Of a DNA stretch of 64,000 nt, positions 1 through 9,380 are shown in pieces. The stretch is from Bacillota bacterium. GTDB taxonomy: Bacteria > Bacillota > Clostridia > Peptostreptococcales > Acidaminobacteraceae. The number at the start of each line of letters is the position of its first letter. The stretch's first letter is position 1. The position numbers and the translations under genes were made by a program. The notes under the pieces were generated by a model. It was not told the origin of the DNA. It saw nothing but the letters and a program-made list of their open reading frames with translations, and searched no databases. Location of the stretch: assembly GCA_025210655.1 (NCBI GenBank), contig JAOARG010000013.1, forward strand, positions 1 to 64,000. The letters are read 5' to 3'.

Positions 1-1
1 T

Positions 2-94
2 GTTCCGCCAAGATTTAATTGTACACAGTGCCCGGGTCAAATGGAGCCAATATACTATAAATCGGTACATGGCATAACTTATGAATTAAAGTAA
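2..94 (+). CDS. C-terminal end of a truncated protein
   Basis: An open frame runs from the window edge to a TAA at 92-94 and encodes the last 30 residues of a protein that begins upstream. It contains a Cys-x-x-Cys pair (CTQCPG), which could be half of a zinc ribbon, followed by a short basic/aromatic tail. A well-formed terminator follows directly, which supports this being a real gene end. The family cannot be named from so little sequence. Confidence 0.5.
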   Translation, partial: VPPRFNCTQCPGQMEPIYYKSVHGITYELK

Positions 95-114
95 AAAGTT
101 GAAGTTAAGAAGAA

Positions 115-138
115 GCGGTCGATTAGACCGCCTTTTTT
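115..138 (+). terminator. Rho-independent terminator
   Basis: Perfect 6-bp stem GCGGTC/GACCGC with a 5-nt loop (GATTA) followed by a run of T, 20 bp after the upstream stop codon. It ends the truncated gene at the window edge. Confidence 0.85.
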
Positions 139-161
139 ATACACAAAATGACCACCCTCAC

Positions 162-196
162 CCCAAGTCACTTAATCAGTGACTTGGGTTTTTTTA
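162..196 (+). terminator. Second strong terminator hairpin
   Basis: Perfect 11-bp stem CCCAAGTCACT/AGTGACTTGGG with loop TAATC, followed by seven T. It lies 25 bp after the first terminator, so the two act in tandem and insulate the surface-protein operon. It is preceded by ACCACCCTCACC, which resembles the spacer of the fold-back repeats near 53, 56 and 63 kb; one copy here may be chance. Confidence 0.85.
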
Positions 197-270
197 TTGA
201 TGACTAGTTTGTATTTATTATCACTTTAACTTGTTATAGTCTGTTGATATTAAAGATTGGGAGGATTGTT

Positions 271-1113
271 ATGAAGGGAAGATTTTTTATATTGTTGTGT
301 ATTATGACTATGTCATTGTTTTTATTAGCTGGGTGTGGTGATTCCAAGGCTGAGGTAAATGATGAAAATGAGCTTGCTTCTAATTCAGCTTCGGTTGAGG
401 AAAAGGAAGTTGAGGACTTTGATGTTTCCACGGATATTAAGAAAAGAGCTAAGGAAGAGGGGATTTCTTTTTCTGAGTTGGAGACGATTATTGATGAGCT
501 TACTGAGATGACTGCTAGTAAATATGGTGATACTGCTGATGGTTATAGGGAAAAACTTAAGGCTGAAGGAAAAACTCCTTTTGATGAGTTTGCAGTGGCA
601 GCTGACTATATGGGTGTAACTATCAAGGAATACTATGAGTTTGAAAAATTATCTGCTTCAAAATTGTCAGATGAGGATAAGGACACTATGTCTGCCATGG
701 CAGGGGCTATGGAGGAACTAGGTAATATGGACAGTTCTGAGTTTGAAGCTGATATGGCAGAAGCTGAAAAGGCTATTGCTGGTCTTACGGGAAGTGGAGA
801 CAGGGAAGTGACTGGTGATTATAAGGAGATGGGTCTTTATATGGTCCATGAAATAACAAAGTCAGATGAACTTAAGGATGCTGGGATATATGAAGTTTAC
901 TACACATCAAAGGCTGATACGAGGGAAATCATTGATCATTTTAAAGAGTTTTTAGTGGGTACCCCTGGATATATGTGTTTTGAAAATCAAGATTTAGGTG
1001 CAAATATTCTTGGTACGGTAAATGGAAATCAAATGAATATAAATATTTATAATGAAGATGGAGACGATATTACAAATGTTGAATACGGATATATGTGGGA
1101 TCCTTCTAAATAG
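271..1113 (+). CDS. Predicted lipoprotein, unknown function
   Basis: 280-residue secreted lipoprotein. The N-terminus has two basic residues, a hydrophobic stretch and the lipobox LAGC (Cys at about 21), followed by an acidic Ser/Glu-rich linker. The remainder is Glu/Lys-rich with no catalytic motif I recognise. The ATG at 271 is chosen because GGGAGG lies 7 bp upstream; the same frame could open at a TTG at 244, but that would put charged residues before the signal peptide. The middle of the protein (GISFSELETIIDELTEM...) resembles the next gene (GLSSAELKFYIDQIVEV...), so the two are tandem paralogues. It opens an apparent operon with two SLH surface proteins, consistent with an envelope role. 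Function is unknown. Confidence 0.8.
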   Translation: MKGRFFILLCIMTMSLFLLAGCGDSKAEVNDENELASNSASVEEKEVEDFDVSTDIKKRAKEEGISFSELETIIDELTEMTASKYGDTADGYREKLKAEGKTPFDEFAVAADYMGVTIKEYYEFEKLSASKLSDEDKDTMSAMAGAMEELGNMDSSEFEADMAEAEKAIAGLTGSGDREVTGDYKEMGLYMVHEITKSDELKDAGIYEVYYTSKADTREIIDHFKEFLVGTPGYMCFENQDLGANILGTVNGNQMNINIYNEDGDDITNVEYGYMWDPSK

Positions 1114-1122
1114 GGAGTGGAT

Positions 1123-1824
1123 ATGATGAATGATGTGAGATTAATAATTGTACTGATTCTAGTATTTGGTTTGATACTTACAGCTTGTGGTGATAAAGAG
1201 TTACCGAAAACACCTAATAATAGTGATGATGTTGTTAAAAATACTAGTAAGTTATCACATGAAGTGGAAATAGAAAGTCTTGATGATTTAATTTTTCAAA
1301 AGGCTCAATCAGAGGGCTTATCAAGTGCTGAGCTGAAGTTTTACATTGACCAGATTGTTGAGGTCGAGGCTAAAAATAAAGGAGTATCTAAAGAGGAGTT
1401 TCTTGCGGGCTTAGATAAAGATGCTTTTTTCATATATAGCAATAAAGCTGAGGATATGGGACTAAGTATGAAGGCCTTATTTGAAAAGGAAACTGGGATT
1501 ATTAATTCTGAACTGACAAATGGTTCTGAAGTTGTGCTGAAAAAGGGATACAATCAAGATTATATTCTAGAGGCTGTATATTCTAGGTTGAAAACTATAA
1601 GTGAAGTTGAAGAGGATGATTATTATGAGTATCAATTTATTTCTAATGGAGATATTGATGATATTTCTGATTATTATAAGAAAGTATTTATTGAGTCAGA
1701 AGACATAAATGTAAGTAAAAATGAAGATGGTGTAAAGATTTCAGGAAGTATTGAATATACAGAATTTGAAGTTTCTGTTGAAAGCTATGAAAATGAATAC
1801 AAAGTGGTTTTTACTTTAAAGTAG
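1123..1824 (+). CDS. Predicted lipoprotein, paralogue of the preceding gene
   Basis: About 233 residues. A hydrophobic leader ends in the lipobox LTAC followed by GDKE, so it is exported and lipid-anchored. The part after the linker shares the pattern of the upstream gene: an amphipathic helix 'EGLSSAELKFYIDQI', then a 'KNKGVSKEEFL' segment and an 'AEDMGLSMKALFEKE' segment in the same order. The stop of the upstream gene is 9 bp away and its TAGGGAG supplies the ribosome binding site, so the two are translationally close. ATGs at 1123 and 1126 are both possible starts. No known domain is recognised. Confidence 0.78.
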   Translation: MMNDVRLIIVLILVFGLILTACGDKELPKTPNNSDDVVKNTSKLSHEVEIESLDDLIFQKAQSEGLSSAELKFYIDQIVEVEAKNKGVSKEEFLAGLDKDAFFIYSNKAEDMGLSMKALFEKETGIINSELTNGSEVVLKKGYNQDYILEAVYSRLKTISEVEEDDYYEYQFISNGDIDDISDYYKKVFIESEDINVSKNEDGVKISGSIEYTEFEVSVESYENEYKVVFTLK

Positions 1825-1836
1825 GAGGGGAATAAT

Positions 1837-3528
1837 ATGAGAAAAACAATGTCTTTTATCATGACATTTTTAGTGGTTTTGTCAGGCTTTAGTGCTTCTT
1901 TTGCTCAAGGGGAAAGCAATCAGATAAATAGTGCAGGATATGGATCTACATATGTAATAAAATCAGATAATTCTTTGTGGGGTTGTGGCAGTCAGTATGT
2001 TGGTAATGGTACTGGATATAAGGAAAAGGTGATTGACTTTACAAAAATCATGGATGATGTAAGAAGTGTTTCTAGTGGTGGATTTCAAAAAAGAGTAGCA
2101 GTTAAAAATGATGATACTCTTTGGGGATGGGGATCCTTTGACGGCCATCCAGCGGAAGGTGGAAAGTATGATCCTACATTTCTTTTTCCTACACAATTTT
2201 CTATTGATGATGTGAAAAAAGCATCTGCTTCAGATTTTTATGTTTTGGCCCTTAAAAATGACAATAGTTTATGGCTTTGCGGAGATATGTATAGGGGTGA
2301 TGGTACTACTGATATGGCTACTGGAAAGGATGGATTTGTATTAGTGGCTGAAAATGTAATTGATATGTTTGCTGCTGATGAAAGTGTATTTTTAATAAAA
2401 GATGACAATACTCTTTGGGGATATGGAGAAAACAATGACGGTGAAATGGGAAATATGACTGATACTGGTGATGGTACTGTAGGAAATAATGATGATGTAT
2501 ATAGGATGGTCAAGATACTTGATGATGTAAAGTATGTTACTTCGGACAAGGACGGAAGCGTAGTCATGGCTATTAGAGAGGATAATAGTTTATATGCTTG
2601 GGGAAGCCAGGGGTTTTTTACGGAAGATTATGGTTGGATTGAAGATGCCGGGAAGCCATATAAAGTTATGGATGATGTGAAGTATGTTGCTGTAGATTCA
2701 GATGTAGGATTTGTAGTTAAAAACGACGATTCTTTATGGTCTTGGGGATATAGTTATCAGGGGGATTCTGTTGGAAATGAAAAGGAGATACGAAAGATTG
2801 CGGATGATATAAGAAGTATCACTCTTGGAGAAAGGCATGCCTCAATTGTTAAAACAGATAACACTTTATGGACCATGGGTGGAGCATATAGGGGAGGACT
2901 TGGATATGAGTCAAAGGAAACTTGGTACACGCCACTTACTAAGATTATAGATAATGTAAAAGAAATGCCTGCTTCTTGGGCTAGTGAAGAGGTAGAAAAG
3001 GCTATTGGGGCAAAGCTTATACCAGAAGAATTACAAAATAATTATTCTAAAGCTATAAACAGGAAAGAGTTTTGCACACTTGCTATAAGGATGATTGAAG
3101 TTAAGGAAGGTAAAAGCATAGAAAGTCATATAGATGATTTAGGTCTAGTAATGGCTGACGAATCAATTTTTATAGATTGTACTGATAAGAATGTTCTTGC
3201 TGCAAAAACTTTAGGGATAACAGATGGAACTTCAGAAAATACATTTGATCCTCTTAATATTCTTACTAGGGAAGAGGCTGCTAAGTTTTTAACTGCAACG
3301 GCAATTGCATGTGATAGGGATGTTAAGCTTATTTCCCATGATTACTCTGATTCTGAGGAGATAGAGGATTGGTCAAAACCATATACAGGTTATGTGAATG
3401 AAATAGGTCTTATGAAGGGGTTAGGGGGAAATAAGTTTTCTCCTAAGGATCCATATCAAAGACAAGAGGCTTTTGTAATAATGTATAGGATATGGAAGGA
3501 TCTTGATAGTAAGAAGATAGCAAAATAA
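1837..3528 (+). CDS. RCC1-repeat surface protein with SLH domains
   Basis: 563-residue exported protein. Residues 1-23 form a typical signal peptide with likely cleavage after SFA. Residues ~30-385 carry seven RCC1-like blades, each marked by a 'LWGWG' type motif (LWGCG, LWGWG, LWLCG, LWGYG, LYAWG, LWSWG, LWTMG), which should fold as a beta-propeller used for binding. Residues ~385-563 contain S-layer homology modules (for example 'DGTSENTFDPLNILTREEAAKFL' in spirit, with the Asn/Pro-hinge and TREEA motif) that attach proteins to secondary cell-wall polymers. The start is preceded by AGGAGGGG. It sits 12 bp after the lipoprotein pair and just before another SLH protein, so these four genes probably form one operon for envelope components. 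The ligand of the propeller is unknown. Confidence 0.88.
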   Translation: MRKTMSFIMTFLVVLSGFSASFAQGESNQINSAGYGSTYVIKSDNSLWGCGSQYVGNGTGYKEKVIDFTKIMDDVRSVSSGGFQKRVAVKNDDTLWGWGSFDGHPAEGGKYDPTFLFPTQFSIDDVKKASASDFYVLALKNDNSLWLCGDMYRGDGTTDMATGKDGFVLVAENVIDMFAADESVFLIKDDNTLWGYGENNDGEMGNMTDTGDGTVGNNDDVYRMVKILDDVKYVTSDKDGSVVMAIREDNSLYAWGSQGFFTEDYGWIEDAGKPYKVMDDVKYVAVDSDVGFVVKNDDSLWSWGYSYQGDSVGNEKEIRKIADDIRSITLGERHASIVKTDNTLWTMGGAYRGGLGYESKETWYTPLTKIIDNVKEMPASWASEEVEKAIGAKLIPEELQNNYSKAINRKEFCTLAIRMIEVKEGKSIESHIDDLGLVMADESIFIDCTDKNVLAAKTLGITDGTSENTFDPLNILTREEAAKFLTATAIACDRDVKLISHDYSDSEEIEDWSKPYTGYVNEIGLMKGLGGNKFSPKDPYQRQEAFVIMYRIWKDLDSKKIAK

Positions 3529-3551
3529 ATATTTATTTGGAGGGGACTAAG

Positions 3552-6500
3552 ATGAAAAAACTTTTTATCTTGTTTATGATATTGATTTGTAGTTGTACAT
3601 TTGCTTTTATGTCCTATGGTGTATCAGAGATGATTCCAATAAAGGTGATTCAGACAAATCAACCTACAGGGACTAGGGCAGAACAGTTTGAAGATTATTT
3701 AAAGCTTACTTATGGTGATGACTATAAGACAAGCATGACAGAATTAAGGGTAAATGATGGACTTTTTTACGATGAGTATTTTCCAGTTGTAAATGCTATT
3801 GATTCCCTTGAAGTTTTTGAACTTTCGGGAAATGTAACATTTGAAATTGATAATAGTGATACAAAGGTAGCAGAAATAGATGGATTTATCAATGGTGGAA
3901 ACATTAAGGAAGTTATTGTAGATTTTGATGCAGATATTTTATTAGACTTCGGGGACTATTTTTTATCAAATTGTGATTATCTAGAAGATGTAGTAGTCAA
4001 AAAAGTTGTTAGGATAGGCGATGGATCTTTTAGATATTCAAAAAATTCAGGTAACTTAAGTATGCCGGATTTAAAATTTGCAGGAAATGAATTTTTAAAG
4101 AATGCTAGGGTGCTTACTTTAGATTTACCAAGTCTTAAGGAAGTAGGAAGTAAAGCTTTTTACAGTTTGAGAACTGACAATATTGATTTGCCAAATCTTG
4201 ATCTGTCAGGGACTGAGTTAGTATATGGAACATGGGCTCAGACAGTTAGTTTACCAAAGCTTAAGGTAATGCCTGATTCATCTATTAATGGAAATGGTCT
4301 TTTAGAGAGTATTTCACTTGATCGTTTAGAAGCTGTTTCGGGATATTGTTTTAATGCTAATCAAGAATTAATTACTTTAGATATGCCAGAAGTTACTTTT
4401 ATAGGTAATGGATCAATAGAGAATAATCCATCTTTGAAAGAAGTAAATATGCCAAAACTTCTTGGGATGGGGGGAAGGATTATTAAAAACTGTGACGCCC
4501 TAGAATTTGTAGATCTTTCGACTTTTGGTTCTGACAAGTCTGATGGTAAAGGTGTTTTTAATGAAGTTTCCTTTGCAGCTGTAGATTCAAAGTTCACATT
4601 GAAACTTGGTGAGAATATACCAGGTGTAGGTAATTCAAGCCCTGGAGGCTTTGAAAACTATAATGGAAGATTATTTGATTCTGAGCTGGATGTAGCTAAT
4701 CCTATGGATTATAAGTCCTACGATGATGGGGATATTACAGATGGATATTGGTATGGTTTTAAGATAGCAAATTTGGAAACTACTAAACCTGTTCTTTCAG
4801 ATGTATCAGGGGAAAGTGTAATTGGAAGGATAAAAATAAGTTTTTCTGCCAGTCAAGCAGGAGATTATGTCGTAGCTGTAGTTAATGATGGCTATGAATT
4901 TACTGATACTCAATCAGTAATGTCATGTTCTAAAGGTGGAGATATAAAATTAGTGATGGCAAATTCATCGGATGGAAGGAAGTTGACATTTAATGAAGAA
5001 ATGCCTGTTGGAAAGTATGATGTATTTATTGCTTATAGAAATGGTGATGGAAATTATAGTGATTTTGAAAGTGGAAAGATTAGTGATATTGAGTCTCTTG
5101 AAGATACAAGTCCTCCTGAGATAAGGGATTTTGAAGTGACTAATATAACGACCACAAGTGGAGTTCTTCAATTCAGAGTAAATGAAGATTTTGATTATGC
5201 AATAGTTACTAAAAGAAGCATAGACTCATTTAGTAATCATGACTTTATGATTCCCGATGTAAATGGTGGTATACACGGGCATGGTGATGCAAATACTTTA
5301 TTTACTTATGATATAGCTAGGCTTTATAATTATGATTTATTGTGGCCAAATTCAAATTATACGGTGTATTTTATAGTTACTGGTCAAGATAATGAACACT
5401 CTCAAAAAAGTATTAGTTTCACTACTTTGCCACCAGAACCTACAAATTATGCACCTGTTGTAGATCAGGGTATAAAAGATCAAATTGGCAAGGTTGGAAA
5501 TTACTTTACTTTTGCTTTTCCTGAAAATGCTTTTAAGGATGTAAATGGGGATTTCTTAGAATATACTGTAGAAAATTTACCTGATGAAATATCATTTGAC
5601 CCTAATATTAGGTCTTTCTCAGGCGAACCTACTACTTCTACTAGGGTAGAGGTAACTGTTAAAGCAACTGATCCAAAGGGTGCAAGTGTTTCTACAAGTT
5701 TTGAAATCTATATTGCTCCAAATAGTTCAAGTAGTGATAAGAAAATACTTAAGTTTTTAATTTATGAAGACTTGATTGAAGGTCTTATTGATGAAGAAAA
5801 TAAAAGGGTAATTATACCTGTGGGAGTAAATGAGGGAGATACTTATAATAGGGCTCCTAGTACAATAGAATTGTCTGAAGGAGCAAGTATTAGCCCTAGT
5901 GTAAATGAAATTCAAAATTTTGCTGAGATAGTTGAGTATACTGTTACAGCAGAAGATGGAACAAGTCAAATTTGGGAAGTTGGACTGTCTGATTTATTTA
6001 GGGAAGATAGTAGTGAAAATGATATTTTAAGTTTCAGGGCAAACAATATATTTTCATCTACGGTAGATTTAGATAAGAAAGAAGTAAGATTACATGTTCC
6101 AGATTCAATAGATATATCTTCTTTAACTACCACTATCTCAACTTCTGATAGAAGTACAGTATCTCCAAAGAGTGGTCTAAATCAAGATTTTACAAATCCT
6201 ATAATTTATACTGTAACTGCAGAGAACGGTAATCAGCAAGAGTGGAAAGTATATATTAATAACGAGATAGAAAAGCTGATAATTGATGAAGATCATATTA
6301 CACTTGAATTAGGTGATGTATATGAGATTAAGGCCAATATTTATCCAGATACTGCAACTCCAAGGGATATTACGTGGGGAAGCGAGGATAATTCTGTTGC
6401 CTACGTATACGATGGGAAGAATCTTACTGCTCAAAAAGTAGGTGTGACATGGATTGGAGCCCATATACTACCTGATGATAAGTTTCACGATAAGGTCAAG

Positions 6501-7961
6501 GTTACAGTTCTACCGAAAAGTTACATCGTAACTTTTGACACTAAGGGTGGGACAACTGTTGCAGCTATAGAAAATGTAGTAGGAGGTAGTAAAATTACTA
6601 GACCATCAAACCCAAGTAAAAGTGGATATGAATTTTTAAGTTGGATGGAACCAGTAAAAGAAGGCCAAGTTCAAGGCAATTGGAACTTTGATACTATGAA
6701 GGTGGAGGAAGACATTACCCTTACAGCTGTTTGGAAAAAGGTAAGTAGTGGTGGTTCCAGTTCCAGTTCATCTTCCAGTTCAGGTAGTAAAAAATCTAAA
6801 TCTAGTAAAACGTCTTCCAAGAAGATTGACGAAATTAAAAAAGTAGAGCCTACAAAAAAGTTACTACCAGAGAATAAGAAAATAGAAAATGGTATCAGAA
6901 AGTTTGATGGTCAGTCTCAAAATATTAAAAATGATAAAAAGGAAACGGTATTAGAAATAAAGCCAACAAAACTGGAAAAAGGACATACGGAAATAAGTAT
7001 TCCTAGGGAAGTTAAGGATAAAAAAATGAAGGTTAATATAGCTACTGAGAAAATGAATATCAAAATGGATGGGGACATGTTTTCAGGTAAAGAAAAGTCT
7101 ATAAAAGTTGATATTGAGCCTAAGTCAGTTGATCAATTAAATTTCACTAAAGAAAGCAAAAAACTTATTGGTGATATGCCTATCTATGATATTTCAATAA
7201 AGATAGATGGAAAGAAAGTAGAATGGGATTCTGATAAGAATATAGAAATTCAAATGAAAGTGGATGATAAGGGAAAGGAAAAGCATAAATTTGTTGCTGT
7301 TTATATTAATCCCAATGGAAAGGTGGAAATATTAAACAAGAGTTATTATAATGGTAAATCATTGAGTTTTGATACTAAGCACCTTAGTAATTATAGCGCA
7401 ATATATGTAGATAAATCATTTGATGATATTAGTAAACATTGGTCAAGAGAAGCTGTAGAAGCCCTTGCGGTAAGAAATATTATTAAGGGGACTTCTGATA
7501 AAGATTTTTCCCCTGAAAAATCAATTACCAGAGGTGAGTTTGTTACCCTTGTTGATAGATATTTTGAATTTGAAGGTGAAGCAATAAACATATATGGAGA
7601 TCTTGATGATAATCAGTACTATTTTAATCCAGTAGCTAGGGCGAGTAGTCTTGGCATTGTTCCAAATTCATATGGAGATAATTTTGAGCCTGAAAAGGAA
7701 ATATCTAGGGAAGATATGATGTATATTCTTTCGGGAGCAATTTATAAATCAGGAGCTTACAAAAATATTAAGTTGAATAATATTATGGATAAAGAGTTTG
7801 AGGATGTGGGGGATGTATCATCTTATGCCAAGGGAAGTATAGATTATCTTGTAAAGTCAGGACTATTAAGTGGAGATAATGGGAGAATAAATCCTAAAAA
7901 TACGGCTAGTAGAGGTGAGGTAGCTCAACTTATTTACAATTTACTAAAAGAAAGCAAGTAA
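3552..7961 (+). CDS. Giant BspA-like/Ig-domain SLH surface protein
   Basis: 1,469 residues with a signal peptide (MKKLFILFMILICSC...). In order: BspA-type leucine-rich repeats (~65-370, repeating 'LPSLKEVGSKAF'-like units), two fibronectin/Ig-like regions (~415-640), a cadherin/dystroglycan-like Ig domain (~645-745), two tandem beta-sandwich repeats of a DUF5018-like kind (each ending 'YTVTAEDG/ENG..Q.W.V'), a BIG2-like Ig domain (~915-985), an InlB B-repeat ('VTFDTKGGTTV...GYEFLSW'), a Ser/Lys-rich linker (~1064-1095), an unassigned region, and three SLH domains (~1286-1469). The ATG at 3552 has GGAGGGG 9 bp upstream; an in-frame TTG at 3537 overlaps that site and is not used. The design is that of an adhesin or matrix-binding protein held on the cell wall. 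The domain limits are read by eye. Confidence 0.88.
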   Translation: MKKLFILFMILICSCTFAFMSYGVSEMIPIKVIQTNQPTGTRAEQFEDYLKLTYGDDYKTSMTELRVNDGLFYDEYFPVVNAIDSLEVFELSGNVTFEIDNSDTKVAEIDGFINGGNIKEVIVDFDADILLDFGDYFLSNCDYLEDVVVKKVVRIGDGSFRYSKNSGNLSMPDLKFAGNEFLKNARVLTLDLPSLKEVGSKAFYSLRTDNIDLPNLDLSGTELVYGTWAQTVSLPKLKVMPDSSINGNGLLESISLDRLEAVSGYCFNANQELITLDMPEVTFIGNGSIENNPSLKEVNMPKLLGMGGRIIKNCDALEFVDLSTFGSDKSDGKGVFNEVSFAAVDSKFTLKLGENIPGVGNSSPGGFENYNGRLFDSELDVANPMDYKSYDDGDITDGYWYGFKIANLETTKPVLSDVSGESVIGRIKISFSASQAGDYVVAVVNDGYEFTDTQSVMSCSKGGDIKLVMANSSDGRKLTFNEEMPVGKYDVFIAYRNGDGNYSDFESGKISDIESLEDTSPPEIRDFEVTNITTTSGVLQFRVNEDFDYAIVTKRSIDSFSNHDFMIPDVNGGIHGHGDANTLFTYDIARLYNYDLLWPNSNYTVYFIVTGQDNEHSQKSISFTTLPPEPTNYAPVVDQGIKDQIGKVGNYFTFAFPENAFKDVNGDFLEYTVENLPDEISFDPNIRSFSGEPTTSTRVEVTVKATDPKGASVSTSFEIYIAPNSSSSDKKILKFLIYEDLIEGLIDEENKRVIIPVGVNEGDTYNRAPSTIELSEGASISPSVNEIQNFAEIVEYTVTAEDGTSQIWEVGLSDLFREDSSENDILSFRANNIFSSTVDLDKKEVRLHVPDSIDISSLTTTISTSDRSTVSPKSGLNQDFTNPIIYTVTAENGNQQEWKVYINNEIEKLIIDEDHITLELGDVYEIKANIYPDTATPRDITWGSEDNSVAYVYDGKNLTAQKVGVTWIGAHILPDDKFHDKVKVTVLPKSYIVTFDTKGGTTVAAIENVVGGSKITRPSNPSKSGYEFLSWMEPVKEGQVQGNWNFDTMKVEEDITLTAVWKKVSSGGSSSSSSSSSGSKKSKSSKTSSKKIDEIKKVEPTKKLLPENKKIENGIRKFDGQSQNIKNDKKETVLEIKPTKLEKGHTEISIPREVKDKKMKVNIATEKMNIKMDGDMFSGKEKSIKVDIEPKSVDQLNFTKESKKLIGDMPIYDISIKIDGKKVEWDSDKNIEIQMKVDDKGKEKHKFVAVYINPNGKVEILNKSYYNGKSLSFDTKHLSNYSAIYVDKSFDDISKHWSREAVEALAVRNIIKGTSDKDFSPEKSITRGEFVTLVDRYFEFEGEAINIYGDLDDNQYYFNPVARASSLGIVPNSYGDNFEPEKEISREDMMYILSGAIYKSGAYKNIKLNNIMDKEFEDVGDVSSYAKGSIDYLVKSGLLSGDNGRINPKNTASRGEVAQLIYNLLKESK

Positions 7962-7970
7962 AATCTTGGT

Positions 7971-8000
7971 AAAGGTACCCCAGTGTGGGTACCTTTATCT
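7971..8000 (+). terminator. Terminator-like hairpin
   Basis: Perfect 10-bp stem AAAGGTACCC/GGGTACCTTT with a 6-nt loop just after the SLH protein stop codon. The T-tract is short (TTTATCTT), so termination may be partial. Confidence 0.6.
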
Positions 8001-8044
8001 TAGGGTTTAAAGTATAATGATTTTAAGAAGGGGGGAGGTGAATT

Positions 8045-9364
8045 ATGGGAGATGGAAGATATTATACAGACCAACAATTCTTTAGTGTGATAACAATTAC
8101 TATGCTGATTATTTTTATAGTTTTTAGTATTACTACTATTTTTTATCACAGTAGAAATAGTAAGATGAATAAAGGAATATTTCTCTCATATTTATTACTT
8201 CTCATGTGTTCGGTACTTAAATTTTATGTCTTAGTCGTCGTATCTGCAAATAAGGCATACATAACTAGTTTGATTTCGGCATTGTTTTTAGGACAAGCCT
8301 GTATAATTTTTTTATATGTATTAAGTGATAGTTTTTTTAGAAAAAGTTCTACTTCTGGCAGTACTAGTGGGAATAGATTTTTATTTATTGCTTTGGTTTC
8401 TATTTCAGTTTTCGGAGTATTCTTTGGTGAAAGTCACGTCATAATTAGCCATACATTTTTTGCCTATACATACCATATTTATTATAGGATTTTTCTCTTT
8501 CTAATCGCAGTATTATATTTTCTTCTAGCTCTTAAGGTGCTGTTTATGAAACTTGAAGATAGGGAGTATAATACTAAAACAATATCTCTGATTATGACTA
8601 TATTTATAGTTTTACCCCTAATACTATTTTTAGTGAACATAAATGGTAAGTATAGTGTGATTTTTTATTATGTTCTAATCTTTTCTTTGAGTGGATGTCA
8701 TAACTTTTTTTCAAATTACTTTTCTGAGTATACTGTAAATTCATATGTTTTCGATGATATAAAGGATATGATTCTTGATTATGTTTTTATTACTGATGAG
8801 AAGGGAGACATATTATATAAAAATACTGTATTAGACAAATCCGAATTTTTTAATAATGTTAGTGAAATAAATGTTGATAATATAACAGGTATTTTTAACA
8901 AAGAAGTTGAAATAAGAGAAGCGTTTGGAAAAGAGTTTATAGTTTATAATAGTGAGGATAAAAAGTATTTACAATATTTGATAAAGGAGTTGAGAAATAA
9001 AAGTAATCATGCTGGTTATATTATTACATTTTCAGATATAAGTGAGTTGATACTAAAACTTGACGAACTTGACAAGAAGGAAAAAACTTTAAAGAAAATA
9101 AATTTAGACCTGAAATCTCACAGAAGTATTGTATACGATATTGAAAAGGAAAAGGAAGTTAATACTCTTTTGAAAGAAATTGCGGATAATCAGTATGTTT
9201 CTATGAAAAAACTTAGATCAAGTATTCTTAAGCTGAATCTTGATGATGATAGTAATATACTTGATCACCTGGATAAACTTTTGCATGAAGCTAGAAATGA
9301 TTTAAGTGAAGTAAGAAGTGCAGTAAGTGGTTATAGGTCTTACTATGAGGATTCAAATCATTAG
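8045..9364 (+). CDS. Degenerate sensor kinase without catalytic domain
   Basis: 439 residues. The N-terminal ~225 residues are about seven hydrophobic membrane spans, followed by a PAS-like segment (~235-335) and a coiled coil. The C-terminal ~70 residues look like a NarL-family HisKA_3 dimerisation helix pair: 'KEIADNQYVS' lines up with 'RELHDIIGHS' of the intact kinase two genes downstream, and 'ARNDLSEVRSAVSGYR' matches the second helix. The phospho-acceptor His is Ala (about residue 380), and the protein ends before any HATPase domain. It has the same overall plan as the downstream kinase, so it is probably a duplicate turned into a signal receptor or regulatory partner. A GGGGGGAGG site precedes the ATG. 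The stop is intact and the reading frame clean, so this is not an obvious pseudogene. Confidence 0.75.
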   Translation: MGDGRYYTDQQFFSVITITMLIIFIVFSITTIFYHSRNSKMNKGIFLSYLLLLMCSVLKFYVLVVVSANKAYITSLISALFLGQACIIFLYVLSDSFFRKSSTSGSTSGNRFLFIALVSISVFGVFFGESHVIISHTFFAYTYHIYYRIFLFLIAVLYFLLALKVLFMKLEDREYNTKTISLIMTIFIVLPLILFLVNINGKYSVIFYYVLIFSLSGCHNFFSNYFSEYTVNSYVFDDIKDMILDYVFITDEKGDILYKNTVLDKSEFFNNVSEINVDNITGIFNKEVEIREAFGKEFIVYNSEDKKYLQYLIKELRNKSNHAGYIITFSDISELILKLDELDKKEKTLKKINLDLKSHRSIVYDIEKEKEVNTLLKEIADNQYVSMKKLRSSILKLNLDDDSNILDHLDKLLHEARNDLSEVRSAVSGYRSYYEDSNH

Positions 9365-9380
9365 AAAAGGAGGGGGTAAT

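Noticed and set aside
8045-9364. Truncated kinase as a frameshifted pseudogene
   Set aside because: No HATPase-like sequence follows in any frame before the response regulator, and the start, frame and stop are all clean.
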